64,000 nucleotides of DNA from positions 1-64,000 of the forward strand of contig CBDVAM010000001.1 of assembly GCA_965371965.1 (NCBI GenBank). The letters run 5' to 3'. The translations under genes and the position numbers were made by a program. This stretch comes from S146-42 sp965371965 (lineage in GTDB: Bacteria; Planctomycetota; Phycisphaerae; Phycisphaerales; UBA1924). Position 1 is the stretch's first letter, and the number at the start of each line of letters is the position of its first letter. The notes under the pieces were generated by a model. That model saw only the letters and a list, made by a program, of their open reading frames with translations, was not told where the DNA came from and did no database searches. This document shows, in pieces, positions 51,207-60,890 of the stretch.

Positions 51207-54038
51207 TTGGCAAAGCGCGTATTTGAGATCGCAAAGAAGATCGGCATCAAGTCGAAGGCCATCGTGGAGAAGTGCCACGCAGAGGGCATCTCTGCGGACG
51301 TGGTAAAGAACCACATGTCGACGGTGTCTGCCGGGCTCGAGGCGACGATCCTGGACTGGTTCGGGACCGATGTTGGCGGGGGCACGGCGGTGGAGACTGC
51401 CGCGAAGGTTGACCTGACCCGCGTCAAGGCCAAGCCCGTGCGAAAGAAGGCCAAGGCGGCCAAGGCCGACGACGACGAGACATCGGACGAAGGGGGCGTG
51501 CAGGTATCCGTCCTGGAACCTGCGGGCCTTGCGGTGGAATCCACGACCGTCGAGACCAAGGCTGTTGAAACCACAGCGGTGGAGCCCAAGGGCGTCGCGT
51601 CCAAGCCGATCGCCGACGCCGTGCCGACCAGCAACGCGGTCGACCTTGCGGAGGCGCCTGCGCAATCAGAGGATGTCGGCGTAGATGATGGACTCGCTTC
51701 GGGTCCGACGGTAACAACTGAGTCAGAGCCGGACTCGACCAGCGAGGACTCAGACGCCTCGCCGAAGATGAATGTGCCCAGACGACCCAAGGTGGTCACG
51801 CAGATCGGTCGTCAGCTTGAGCGCAAGGCGCCGGTGAAGCTGTCGGGTCCGAAGGTGATCCGTGTTGAAGCGCCCGACCCTGTCGAGCCACCGCGGCGGC
51901 GGAGCCCGAGTGGTCCCGGCGGCGGGGGTGGGGGCGGGTTCCCTCGCTCGCCTGGTGGTCGCGGCGTCGAGTCGATGCCCGTTAGTCCCGACGATCGGGG
52001 GCGGAGCCCGCGCCGAGGAGGCGGGGCCGGGGCTGGAGGCGGTGCGCCGAATCGACGGCGCAAGACCGAGGGCGGGGATCGCAACAAGCGAGGGCGTTTC
52101 TCGCGGGACCGCGAGTTCGTGGGACCCGGGAAGTTCTCCGATGCCGATCTCGCCGAGCGCGAGGCGAGGCTGCAACGCAGCGGCGGGTACCTCAAGCAAC
52201 GTCGCCAGCAGATGCGTCGCCAGCAGCAGGGCGAGCGTGGCGCGGCCGGGCCGCAGACCGACGGGAAGGTGCAGATCAACGCACCATTCACGATCAAGGA
52301 TTTGTCATCGGCAACGGGGATCAAGGGTGCCGAGATCGTCAAGCGTCTGTTCATGCAGGGCGTGATGGCGACGATCAACTCTGGGATCGAGCCCGAGAAG
52401 GCCCAGGAAGTCATGATGGACTTCGAGATCGAGCTCGAGGTCACCACCGAGGACACCGCCGAGCAGGTGGTGGAGAAACAGGCCGAGTCTCGCGAGCGGA
52501 CCGACGAGCGTCCGCGCGGACCGGTGGTGACGATCCTGGGGCACGTTGACCACGGCAAGACGAGCCTGCTCGACAAGATCCGCGACGCGAACGTCGCCGA
52601 GGGCGAGGCCGGCGGGATCACCCAGGCGACCAGCGCGTTCCGCGTGCCGGTGAAGGTCGGGGACGAGGAGAAGTTCATCGTCTTCATCGACACGCCGGGG
52701 CACGAGGCGTTCACGGAGATGCGATCGCGCGGGGCGTCGATCACCGACATCGTGGTGCTGGTCGTTGCGGCCGACGACGGGGTGATGCCCCAGACGATCG
52801 AGTCGATCAGCCACGCGAAGGCGGCGGGCGTTCCGATTGTGATAGCGCTCAACAAGATGGACAAGGCCGAGGCAACGGACGCCAACATCCAGCGGATCCT
52901 CGGGCAGTTCGCCGAGCATGAGCTGAACCCGGTTGACTGGGGCGGGGAGACCGAGGTCGTGCGCACCAGCGCGGTCAAGGGTGAGGGGATCCAGGACCTG
53001 CTCGACATCCTGGATCTACAGGCTCAGGTGCTGGAGCTGAAGGCCGACTTCGGCGGTCAGGCACAGGGGTCGGTGATCGAGGCTCGGATGGAGCAGGGTC
53101 GCGGCGCGGTCGCCAACATGTTGGTGCAAGAGGGCGAGCTAAAGGTCGGCGACTTCATCGTCGCGGGTCGCGGCTTCGGTCGCGTGCGAGACATCACCGA
53201 CGACCGTGGAAAGAGGGTCAAGAGCGCGCTGCCGCCGATGCCGGTGCAGATATCGGGTCTTGACGTGGTTCCAAGCGCGGGCGACAAGTTCTATGTGGTG
53301 GACAGCCTGAAGAAGGCGCAAGAAGCCGCCGAGCAGCGCCGCGATCGCGAGCGCGAGCAGCAGTTGGCACGCCCGCGTGTGACACTAGACTCGATGTTCA
53401 GCCAGATGGCCGAGAATCGGCTCAAGGAGATCCTCGTCGTCGTGAAGGCGGACGTGCAGGGGTCGATCGACGTGCTGCGCAACGAGATCGAGAAGATCGC
53501 GTCCGACGAGGTCCGGGCTCGCGTGCTGCACACCGCTGTCGGCGGGATCACCGAGAGCGACGTAATCCTGGCCGAGGCTTCGGGTGCTGTGATCGTGGGT
53601 TTCAATGTCATCGCGACGGGCAAGGCTCGCCAGCTTGCGGAGTCCAAGGGCGTCGAGATCCGTGCGTACCGGGTGATCTACGACCTCGTCGAGGACATGA
53701 CCAGGGCCGCCGAGGGCTTGTTGACGCCGGACCTGCGTGAGGAGGTCCTGGGGCACGCCGAGGTGCGCGAGGTGTTCAAGGTCTCGAAGGTGGGCTCGAT
53801 CGCGGGCTGCTATGTGACCGACGGGCAGGTGCAGCGAGACGCGTTCATCCGCGTGACGCGCGATGGCGTGGTCGTCGAGCACGACCGCAAGCTCGAGCAG
53901 CTCAAGCGATTCAAGGACGACGCCAAGGAGGTCCGGGCGAACATGGAGTGCGGCATGAAGATCGAGCAGTACGACGACATCAAGGAAGGCGATGTCCTGG
54001 AGTGCTACAAGAAGATCGAGGTCAAGCGCACGCTGTGA
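51207..54038 (+). CDS. infB: Translation initiation factor IF-2
   Basis: GTPase that places fMet-tRNA on the 30S subunit and promotes subunit joining. 943 aa from TTG 51207 with ggag 5 nt upstream. IF2_N (MAKRVFEIAKKIGIKSKAIV), a long low-complexity linker including an Arg/Gly-rich stretch (about 225-300), and a second IF2_N (APFTIKDLSSATGIKGAEIVKRL). G domain: G1 GHVDHGKT (K451), G3 DTPGHEAF, G4 NKMDK, G5 SAVKGEG. Then domains II to IV, with VVKADVQGSIDVL and the C-terminal YDDIKEGDVLECY. Confidence 0.96.
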   Translation: MAKRVFEIAKKIGIKSKAIVEKCHAEGISADVVKNHMSTVSAGLEATILDWFGTDVGGGTAVETAAKVDLTRVKAKPVRKKAKAAKADDDETSDEGGVQVSVLEPAGLAVESTTVETKAVETTAVEPKGVASKPIADAVPTSNAVDLAEAPAQSEDVGVDDGLASGPTVTTESEPDSTSEDSDASPKMNVPRRPKVVTQIGRQLERKAPVKLSGPKVIRVEAPDPVEPPRRRSPSGPGGGGGGGFPRSPGGRGVESMPVSPDDRGRSPRRGGGAGAGGGAPNRRRKTEGGDRNKRGRFSRDREFVGPGKFSDADLAEREARLQRSGGYLKQRRQQMRRQQQGERGAAGPQTDGKVQINAPFTIKDLSSATGIKGAEIVKRLFMQGVMATINSGIEPEKAQEVMMDFEIELEVTTEDTAEQVVEKQAESRERTDERPRGPVVTILGHVDHGKTSLLDKIRDANVAEGEAGGITQATSAFRVPVKVGDEEKFIVFIDTPGHEAFTEMRSRGASITDIVVLVVAADDGVMPQTIESISHAKAAGVPIVIALNKMDKAEATDANIQRILGQFAEHELNPVDWGGETEVVRTSAVKGEGIQDLLDILDLQAQVLELKADFGGQAQGSVIEARMEQGRGAVANMLVQEGELKVGDFIVAGRGFGRVRDITDDRGKRVKSALPPMPVQISGLDVVPSAGDKFYVVDSLKKAQEAAEQRRDREREQQLARPRVTLDSMFSQMAENRLKEILVVVKADVQGSIDVLRNEIEKIASDEVRARVLHTAVGGITESDVILAEASGAVIVGFNVIATGKARQLAESKGVEIRAYRVIYDLVEDMTRAAEGLLTPDLREEVLGHAEVREVFKVSKVGSIAGCYVTDGQVQRDAFIRVTRDGVVVEHDRKLEQLKRFKDDAKEVRANMECGMKIEQYDDIKEGDVLECYKKIEVKRTL

Positions 54039-54084
54039 TTGAACTGATGTTAGCTGAGGACAGCGCCCGCGTGAGGTCCCGTTT

Positions 54085-54498
54085 GTGATCGTCGGCATCC
54101 TCCAACTCGAGCTCGAAGTTCCCGGCGCGGAGTCGCTCAAGGACAAGCGCCGGGTGGTGCGATCGTTGAAAGATCGCCTGCACCGCGAGCACCTGGTGTC
54201 GATCGCCGAGATCGGGCGGTTGCAATCGCCAAGCACGGCGGTGCTCGGCCTGGCGTGCGTCGCCATGGACCAACGCCGGATCGGCGAGACGCTGGATACC
54301 TGCATCCAGAAGATCCGCCAGCGGACAGATTGTGAGCTAGTCTCCGCGGTGCGCCGCGTCGGCGAGGCGGAGGCTCTGCTGAGCGCCGGCGCGGAGCTTG
54401 ACCGCGAATCGCTGGCCAGCGAGATGCTGGTGCGGGCCGGCGAACCAGACGTGGACAATCTCGGTGCCGAAGACCTGGGCACGGAGCAATCGTCATGA
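54085..54498 (+). CDS. DUF503 (YlxP-like) protein
   Basis: 137 aa from GTG 54085. A typical DUF503 start: VGILQLELEVPGAESLKDKRRVVRSLKDRL, then VSIAEIGRLQSPSTAVLGLACVA. The core of about 92 aa carries a C-terminal extension. Family members sit between infB and rbfA in many genomes (ylxP) and are linked to ribosome maturation; the biochemical role is not settled. It overlaps rbfA by 4 bp. Confidence 0.85.
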   Translation: MIVGILQLELEVPGAESLKDKRRVVRSLKDRLHREHLVSIAEIGRLQSPSTAVLGLACVAMDQRRIGETLDTCIQKIRQRTDCELVSAVRRVGEAEALLSAGAELDRESLASEMLVRAGEPDVDNLGAEDLGTEQSS

Positions 54499-54902
54499 GC
54501 CGGCGGACCGATCGGGTGGCGGGCGAGCTGCGCGAGGCGATCCAGAAGGTGATCGCCAAGGGGCTGAGTGACCCCCGCATCCGCGGGCTGGTCACCATCA
54601 CCAACGTGCGGCTCACCGACGATCTCCAGCAGGCGCGGGTCGGCGTGTCGGTCTTTCCTGTTGAGAAGGAGGCGCTGACCTTGCACGGGCTGCAGAGCGG
54701 AGCGAGGCACATCCGACGAGAGGCCGCGGAGATCATGGCGCTCGCCAGGATGCCCGAGCTGATTTTCGAGTCTGACGCGAGCATCCGGCGACAGTCCGAG
54801 GTGCTCGGAGCATTGTCCAAGGTGCGCGAGGAACTCGAGACCAAGGAGCCCGACGAGGGTCTCCAGGAGGATGAGGCGGGCGAGGAGGACGGGGCGTCAT
54901 GA
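54495..54902 (+). CDS. rbfA: 30S ribosome-binding factor RbfA
   Basis: 135 aa KH-type assembly factor for the 30S 5' region. N-terminal RRTDRVAGELREAIQKVIAKGLSDPRIRGLVTITNVRLTDDLQQARVGVSV is the standard pattern, followed by the helix around RREAAEIMALARMPELIFESD and an acidic tail. ATGA overlaps link it to DUF503 upstream and to the HhH-GPD-like gene downstream. Confidence 0.92.
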   Translation: MSRRTDRVAGELREAIQKVIAKGLSDPRIRGLVTITNVRLTDDLQQARVGVSVFPVEKEALTLHGLQSGARHIRREAAEIMALARMPELIFESDASIRRQSEVLGALSKVREELETKEPDEGLQEDEAGEEDGAS

Positions 54903-55570
54903 GCGACGGCGGCCTTGGCGAACAGATCGAGAAGCTGGTCGCGGGGATCGCGGAGCGAGCTGCCGATCCCGGGTATCACGGCCCGGCGGTCCCGACCGGC
55001 GACGGGCTTGTCGCTGAGCTGATCTATTCGTTCATGCACTGGGAGGCCGGGAGCGAGCACGCGCGGGGCGCGATGGAGAAGCTCGAAGGCACATTCGTGG
55101 ATGCTAATGAGTTACGGGTGTGCCATCCATCGGAGATCGCGTCGCTGCTTGGCGTGCGCTTCCCCAAGGGTTTGGAGCGAGCCGAGCGTCTGGCGGCTGC
55201 GCTGCGGGGGATCTACGACCGCGAGAACCTGCTGAGCCTGGAGACGCTGCGAGAGAAATCCAAGCGTGATGCACGCGGATACCTGGAGTCGCTGGCAGGG
55301 GTGCCGAGGTTTGTCGCGGCGAGGGTCGTGCTGCTTCGTCTGGAGGGGCATGCGTTTCCTGTCGATCGGCGATTGATGGCGATGCTCAAGAGTGAGGGCG
55401 TCTCCGTGGGAACCACCAATCCCGATAAGGCGTGCGGGCCGATCGAGCGGGCGGTGCGGGCCGCCGACGCGCGCGATGTCTATCTCGCGCTCGAGCATCA
55501 CTGCCAGAGCTTGGCTGCGACGAAGTCCGGCGGGCGAAAGACCACACGAGAGGCCGCCAGTGAGAGCTGA
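54899..55570 (+). CDS. HhH-GPD-like (endonuclease III superfamily) protein without usual catalytic Lys or FeS cysteines
   Basis: 223 aa, cytosolic. The helix-hairpin-helix is LESLAGVPRFVAARVVLLRL, where Nth/MutY have LPGVGRKTAxxxL, so the catalytic Lys position holds Phe. The conserved Asp is kept in HAFPVDRRLMAML (Nth: VDTHVxR). There is no C-terminal four-Cys iron-sulphur motif. It may bind DNA or RNA without being a bifunctional glycosylase. It is locked into the translation operon by a 4-bp overlap with rbfA. Confidence 0.75.
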   Translation: MSDGGLGEQIEKLVAGIAERAADPGYHGPAVPTGDGLVAELIYSFMHWEAGSEHARGAMEKLEGTFVDANELRVCHPSEIASLLGVRFPKGLERAERLAAALRGIYDRENLLSLETLREKSKRDARGYLESLAGVPRFVAARVVLLRLEGHAFPVDRRLMAMLKSEGVSVGTTNPDKACGPIERAVRAADARDVYLALEHHCQSLAATKSGGRKTTREAASES

Positions 55571-55577
55571 GCGGGAG

Positions 55578-58500
55578 ATGATCCGTCTTGGGCTCTTGCT
55601 TCTCGCGATGGCGCTCATGGCATCTGCGAGTTCGGCGGCGCACGCGCAGACACTGCCAGATTCGTTGGGGGCGGCGTCGATCCGCAGAGTTGATTCTGAC
55701 GAACGAGCGCGAGCGATCGTGCCGCTGGGCGAGATTATCGAGCAGGCCGAGGACCGCCTGGGCTCCACATCCGTCGAGGTGCCCGATGACGCGACCATCG
55801 GGTTCGATCCGCGTGCCGCACGCCTCTATGCACGCGGGAGGTTCCTGCTGCTCAGCGGCCAGCCGGCGCCGGCGGTCAGCGCGCTCCGGCGGGCGACAGA
55901 GCTCGCCCCCGACTCGCCAGGTGCGTGGCGCGAGCTGGGCATGGCGCAGATGTCGATCAATGACCGGGCGTCGGCGACGACCTCGCTCGAAAAAGCCGTC
56001 TCGCTGGGAGCGGGCGATCCGAGGCTCCTGTATGTGCTGGGCTCGCTGGACCTGACGGGCCGGCGGACCGAGTCGGGCATCGATCGGCTTGCGCTCGCGA
56101 CGAACCGCATCCCATCGGCACAAGACGGCGCACTCCCGGCGATCATCCACGTCGCACTAGGAGAGGTGCTGCACGCCTCGGGCTGGATCCGAGCGGGCAA
56201 CGAGGCAATCGAGCGCGGCGTGCGCAATATCGATCGCGTCCGCAATCGGTCGATGTACGACAATGAGCTGGCGCGCCTCTATCCGAGACGCGCCAGACTG
56301 ATGCGGGTCGTCGGCGACAACTGGCTTCGCCTGGATGAGCCCGGACGTGCGGCCGACGCGTATCACGCCGCCTGGGGCCTGGGCGTTCACATCAACGACG
56401 CGGTCGTTGCCAAGCATATCTATGCCCTTGCTGTTGATGGGCGAGGTGGCGAGGCGGTTGATCGGCTCATCGAGGCCTTTGGCGACCACGCAGGGCGATT
56501 GGACGACCGCCTCATCGAGACGCTCGCCATGCTGGACGACCCGTCGAGACGAGACGCGGCTGGACGCCTCGAACGGATGCTCGAGGAGCCCTGGGTCGAT
56601 CGAACGGTGCGGAGTTGGCTGAATCGAGCCCGCGCGGCGGCGCTGGGCGGCGAGGCGGGACGAGACGTGCTGCGAGCTTGGCTCGAGGCCTCGCCGATGG
56701 ACACACTGGCGCTCGGCGATCTGCTGGCGACACACGATGACGCAACCTCACTCGCGAGCGAGATGCGGGGCTTGGCCCAGAGCCATCCCCTGCTCGCGCT
56801 GGAGTCGGGCAGGATCGTTGCGCGGACTCTGGGCCAGAATGATGATGTGCTCGATGTGCTCGCGCAGGCAGAAGCTCAGAGTAAAGACGAGTCGGCGAGG
56901 ATTGCGCGTGTCTCGCTGCTGCTTGCCTTGAACAGGCCCGCCGAGGCGTTGGAAGGATTGGGCGAACTGGGTGACGACGGGACCATCGGCCTTGCGCTCA
57001 ATGCGATGGCGCTGGACGCGATGGGGCGCCTGGAACTCGCGAGGAAGACGCTTGATCGAATGGATGCCGATGGGTCCGCTCGAGACCGGCTCACCCGGGC
57101 GTGGGCGCTGCACGCGATGCAGCGGTCGGCTCTTGGCGCGACGACCGCGTTGGAGCTGGCCGATGAGCCCGGTGGCGACCGAACGGGCGAGCGGATCGAT
57201 GCGATGGTGTTCTGGCTGAGAGTCGCCCCGCGCGACATGCTCCGCACGCGCGGGCAAGAGATCGCCAGGCGAGTTCTGGCGCTGGATCCATCGAATCTCG
57301 TGGCGATCGAGGCCCTGATACGAGAGTCACCCGAATCTGGGGGAGCGCTCCTGCGCGAGCGAGGCGGGGGCTCGCGCCTGCGCCGTCTGTTCGCGGGCGA
57401 ACGCACGCTGGCGATGGGCAATCGGAACGACGGCGAACTCTCGCTGACCATGCTCGCGCTGGGCGGCGAAAAGTCGGATCGGGCGATCGATCTTCTGGCG
57501 TCGATCTGGCTGAGCGCACGCGGGATCGAACGCGAGATCTCGCTCGAGCGTGGAGTTGCGCTGCTGGATCGACTGCTCGTCCGCCGGGCCGGAGATATCC
57601 CGCTGGTGATCGCGCGGGCGCGATTGCTGGAGGCGCTGGGGCGGCGGGAAGATGCGCTCGATTCTCTGCGTGACGCTGAAGCGCTGGGCGCTGCGGTGCG
57701 TCGTGAGCTCGAGGACATGATGCTGCGCGATCCTGGGCTCGCAGAGGCTGGACGTGCGCTGCGGGACGCCCGCCTTGGGTCGGGGGATCTGACCGTCGCA
57801 GAGCGCGTCGAGCGGGCCGCCGAGCTGGTCGACAGGCGCGAGGTGGAACGCGCGGCGCGATTGCTCAGCGCCAGGGCGCTCGACGGCGTGTCGCTGACGG
57901 TCGCCCAGAGCGGGCGGCTTACGCCGTCGCTCCGCCGGCTGGGCGCGAGGGTCTCCCGTGAACCCGAGGGCGACGAGCGAGACGCGACGATCGCGCTGCT
58001 CGACAGATTGATCGGGCTGGATGCGACGCTTGGGGCACCGCTGCACGAGCTGCGCCTGGCGCTCCTCGCGACGCTGCAACCGTTGGAGACCGACCGGATC
58101 GCCCGCGCAACACGGGACACGGCGCTCTGGCTCGGACCCGGGCTGGTTGACGCCACCGTGCTCGCACCCGTGCGATATCTGGGGGGTGAGCGGCGGCTTG
58201 GAGAGGCGCTGGAGCTGATCGAGGCGATCACCGGTGAGATTCCGCTGCGCGAGAGCGAGGGCGTCGAACTGTGGATCCGATTGGTCATGAGCCAGGGAGG
58301 CTCGCGGAGCTTGCGTCTGCTGCTGGAACGCGTGCGCGACGATGCACCCCTGCGAGCGTTCACACAAGCGGTGAGGCGCCCGGTCGAGGAACTCGCCGGT
58401 GGCGCGCTGCGGGGCGAGGTCGCGTTCATCGTGGGCGTGCAGCACGCGGGAGCGGGGCGCGAGCAGGACGCGCTGGCGGACTATGAGATCGGGCTGGAGT

Positions 58501-59024
58501 ATGACCCCAGGCACCCGTGGTGCGCGAACAACCTGGGATACTCGCTGCTGGAACGGGGGCTGGAGATCGAGCGGGCCGAGCGTCTGATCGAGATCGCTCA
58601 TGAGCAGCTTCCCGATGATGACATAATTCTGGATTCGTTGGGATGGGCGCGATATATGCGGGGGCAGATGCACGACGAGCCGGGTCTCGACGGGCACGAG
58701 CCTCGCCTGGGCGCTGTGACGCTGCTGGAGCGCGCGGTCGAACTGGGCGCGGAGCAACCCGGGGAGGTCGTGCTGGATCATCTGGGCGATGCGTTGTGGC
58801 GGGGCGAGGAGCACGAACGGGCGATCGAGAGCTGGCAGCGGGCGCTCGCCACCACGCGCGAACAGGTCGCGGAGCTGGGAGGCGAGTTGGGCGAGAATCA
58901 CCCGGCACTCGTGGAGTTGCGGACAATGGAAGATACTCTCTCAGCAAAGATCGACGCGGGCGGCTCGGGCGGGGAACCACTGGTCGCGCCTCTTGGGGCG
59001 GGCCAATCGGTCAGGCAAGAGTGA
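55578..59024 (+). CDS. Large exported TPR-repeat protein
   Basis: 1148 aa from ATG 55578 with signal peptide MIRLGLLLLAMALMASASSAAHAQ. TPR-like units occur at about residues 80-165 (AARLYARGRFLLLSGQPAPA, AWRELGMAQMSINDRASATTSLEKAV), irregularly through the middle, and in the C-terminal 200 aa (YEIGLEYDPRHPWCANNLGYSLLERGLEIERAERL, LDSLGWARYMRG). The C-terminal part resembles the YbgF/BamD-type or 'tetratricopeptide' segments seen in planctomycete secreted proteins. Probably a periplasmic scaffold. It begins 7 nt after the HhH gene. Confidence 0.82.
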   Translation: MIRLGLLLLAMALMASASSAAHAQTLPDSLGAASIRRVDSDERARAIVPLGEIIEQAEDRLGSTSVEVPDDATIGFDPRAARLYARGRFLLLSGQPAPAVSALRRATELAPDSPGAWRELGMAQMSINDRASATTSLEKAVSLGAGDPRLLYVLGSLDLTGRRTESGIDRLALATNRIPSAQDGALPAIIHVALGEVLHASGWIRAGNEAIERGVRNIDRVRNRSMYDNELARLYPRRARLMRVVGDNWLRLDEPGRAADAYHAAWGLGVHINDAVVAKHIYALAVDGRGGEAVDRLIEAFGDHAGRLDDRLIETLAMLDDPSRRDAAGRLERMLEEPWVDRTVRSWLNRARAAALGGEAGRDVLRAWLEASPMDTLALGDLLATHDDATSLASEMRGLAQSHPLLALESGRIVARTLGQNDDVLDVLAQAEAQSKDESARIARVSLLLALNRPAEALEGLGELGDDGTIGLALNAMALDAMGRLELARKTLDRMDADGSARDRLTRAWALHAMQRSALGATTALELADEPGGDRTGERIDAMVFWLRVAPRDMLRTRGQEIARRVLALDPSNLVAIEALIRESPESGGALLRERGGGSRLRRLFAGERTLAMGNRNDGELSLTMLALGGEKSDRAIDLLASIWLSARGIEREISLERGVALLDRLLVRRAGDIPLVIARARLLEALGRREDALDSLRDAEALGAAVRRELEDMMLRDPGLAEAGRALRDARLGSGDLTVAERVERAAELVDRREVERAARLLSARALDGVSLTVAQSGRLTPSLRRLGARVSREPEGDERDATIALLDRLIGLDATLGAPLHELRLALLATLQPLETDRIARATRDTALWLGPGLVDATVLAPVRYLGGERRLGEALELIEAITGEIPLRESEGVELWIRLVMSQGGSRSLRLLLERVRDDAPLRAFTQAVRRPVEELAGGALRGEVAFIVGVQHAGAGREQDALADYEIGLEYDPRHPWCANNLGYSLLERGLEIERAERLIEIAHEQLPDDDIILDSLGWARYMRGQMHDEPGLDGHEPRLGAVTLLERAVELGAEQPGEVVLDHLGDALWRGEEHERAIESWQRALATTREQVAELGGELGENHPALVELRTMEDTLSAKIDAGGSGGEPLVAPLGAGQSVRQE

Positions 59025-59080
59025 CGCCCGGGAGTAAGACGCGAAGAATCAGAGCAACCGATTGAGACGGAGATCAGGAC

Positions 59081-59827
59081 ATGGCCGGGCATAGCAAGTG
59101 GTCGAATATCCGCCACAGAAAAGATCGTCAGGACCAGAAGAGGGGCAAGATGTGGTCCAAGTGTTCCAAGGCGATCATGGCCGCGGCACGGGCCGGCGGG
59201 GGCGACCCGGACTCGAACCTCTCGCTGCGCTACGCGATCGATGAGGCGAAGTACGAGAACATGCCCAAGGACACGATCCAGCGGGCGATCGACAAGGGCG
59301 CGGGTGCCGGGGCGGGAGAGGACTGGCTCGAGGTGACCTACGAGGGCTACGGCCCCAAGGGCATCGCGATGATCGTCGATGCGCTCACCGACAACAAGAC
59401 GCGCACGTTCAACGACATCCGGATGATCTTCAACAAGCACGGCGCAAACCTGGGCAGCCCCGGCTGCGTCGCGTTCATGTTCCAGACCAAGGGGCAGATC
59501 TTCGTTGATGCCTCAAAGGTCGATGAGGACACCATCATGACGGCGGCGATCGAGGCGGGTGCCGAGGACGTGCAGGCCCCCGAAGGCGACGATGGCGCAT
59601 GGACGGTGCTCACCGATCCGATCGAGTTTCTCCAGGTGAAGGAGGCGATGATCGCGTCGGGAATCGAGATCGCGGCGGCGGAGATCGCCAAACTCGCCGA
59701 CAACACCGTCGAAATCCGCGGCGAGGACGCCAGGAAACTGATGAACCTCGTGGAGTTGATCGAGGACAACGACGACGTGCAGAAGGTCTATACCAACGCG
59801 GATATTCCCGATGAGGAACTGGGATAG
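59081..59827 (+). CDS. yebC: YebC/PmpR family protein
   Basis: 248 aa from ATG 59081 with ggag at 59070-59073. Signature N-terminus AGHSKWSNIRHRKDRQDQKRGK, then LRYAIDEAKYENMPKDTIQRAIDKG, YEGYGPKGIAMIVDALTDNKTRTFNDIR and the acidic closing DNDDVQKVYTNADI. Family members were long annotated as transcription regulators; recent work ties many of them to relief of ribosome stalling, which suits the adjacent translation genes. Confidence 0.95.
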   Translation: MAGHSKWSNIRHRKDRQDQKRGKMWSKCSKAIMAAARAGGGDPDSNLSLRYAIDEAKYENMPKDTIQRAIDKGAGAGAGEDWLEVTYEGYGPKGIAMIVDALTDNKTRTFNDIRMIFNKHGANLGSPGCVAFMFQTKGQIFVDASKVDEDTIMTAAIEAGAEDVQAPEGDDGAWTVLTDPIEFLQVKEAMIASGIEIAAAEIAKLADNTVEIRGEDARKLMNLVELIEDNDDVQKVYTNADIPDEELG

Positions 59828-59865
59828 GCCGGCGTTCGCTCTAACGATTGAGACGTGAACAAAAA

Positions 59866-59895
59866 AAGAACGGCCCGCCGAGGCGGGCCGTTCTT
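59866..59895. terminator. Bidirectional rho-independent terminator
   Basis: aagaacggcccgcc (59866-59879) and ggcgggccgttctt (59882-59895) form a perfect 14-bp stem with a 2-nt loop between the converging yebC and the PEP-CTERM gene. The A run at 59861-59867 becomes a U run for the minus-strand gene; the plus side has a shorter tt. Confidence 0.9.
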
Positions 59896-59921
59896 GTATA
59901 TTGCCTGGAAACCAGAACTGA

Positions 59922-60695
59922 TCAGCGGCGGCGGCGGCGAGTGGCGACGAGTCCGGCGAAGCCCAGAAGTGCCAAACTGCCCGGAGCGGGGATGTATGCG
60001 AGCCCGTCGTGCGAGCCGAGTCCGGTCAGAACGTCGGTGCGAGCGAACCCATTGTTCGGGTCGTAGTTGAAGAGCACGCCGCTCCAATCAATGCCCCAGT
60101 AGAGATCGTTAATCGTGTCGTGGGTCAGTCCGCTGTCATTGACGAACGGGCCGTCGAAGAGCAGCACCTGATTGCCGTTGCTGCGGTCGATGTCGTGAAG
60201 GTCTCCTGCACCGTCCTGGGACCCAATGAGCATGTCGCGGCTGGCGTCGTACATGAGCCCGCCGATGCCGACGTTCATGGACCCGTTGATCGTGGTCGCG
60301 CTGCCGTTGCCCTGATCAATCGTGTACAGGCCGCTGCCACCAGAAAACTGCGTGGCGTAGAGGGTGTCGGTCGTGCCGTCCCAAGCGACTGCAAATATGT
60401 CGTTGATACCATGGCTTCCGACGGCGGTCGCATTGCCGCTGCCCAGATCAACGGTGTACAGGCCGTTGTTGCCGCGACCGGCGACCATGTACATGGTGCC
60501 GCTACCGCCGTCGTAGGTCAGACCGCCAAAGGCGAATCCTGTATTCAGCGGTCCGACATCGCTAAAGACCGGATTGTTGGGATCGCTGATGTCGATGCGC
60601 TCGAGCACGTCGTCGCTTTCGCGAACCGTGTACATTGTCTGCGCGCTCGCCGCAGATACCGTTCCCGCAACTGCGAGAAGAACAAACCTCTTCAT
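59922..60695 (-). CDS. PEP-CTERM sorting-domain protein
   Basis: 257 aa from ATG 60695 with signal peptide MKRFVLLAVAGTVSAASAQ. The middle is beta-propeller-like (GLTYDGGSGTMYMVAGRGNN and similar blades with the DxxTDTLYATQ pattern). The C-terminus IPAPGSLALLGFAGLVATRRRRR is a PEP-CTERM sorting signal variant (Pro-Ala-Pro), recognised by an exosortase for processing and export. No exosortase gene is in the window. It ends in the strong bidirectional terminator at 59866. Confidence 0.88.
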   Translation of the reverse strand: MKRFVLLAVAGTVSAASAQTMYTVRESDDVLERIDISDPNNPVFSDVGPLNTGFAFGGLTYDGGSGTMYMVAGRGNNGLYTVDLGSGNATAVGSHGINDIFAVAWDGTTDTLYATQFSGGSGLYTIDQGNGSATTINGSMNVGIGGLMYDASRDMLIGSQDGAGDLHDIDRSNGNQVLLFDGPFVNDSGLTHDTINDLYWGIDWSGVLFNYDPNNGFARTDVLTGLGSHDGLAYIPAPGSLALLGFAGLVATRRRRR

Positions 60696-60890
60696 CTCTG
60701 AACTCCCTCTATCTTGGGCATCCTGTACCACGACTAATCGCGGCACAACTCCGTCCTCTGGGAGCCAGTGTACAGGAACCGGGCGAGAATGGAAGCAGTT
60801 TCCTGTCGAAAATACTGACAAAATACGTCATGAGCTAACTCTATGGGTGAATATACGGACGCCACGGGCGCGCCTGATCGCTCCATGGGG

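Noticed and set aside
60009..60701. 230-aa plus-strand frame opposite the PEP-CTERM gene
   Set aside because: Antisense shadow; the minus-strand product has a signal peptide and sorting tail.
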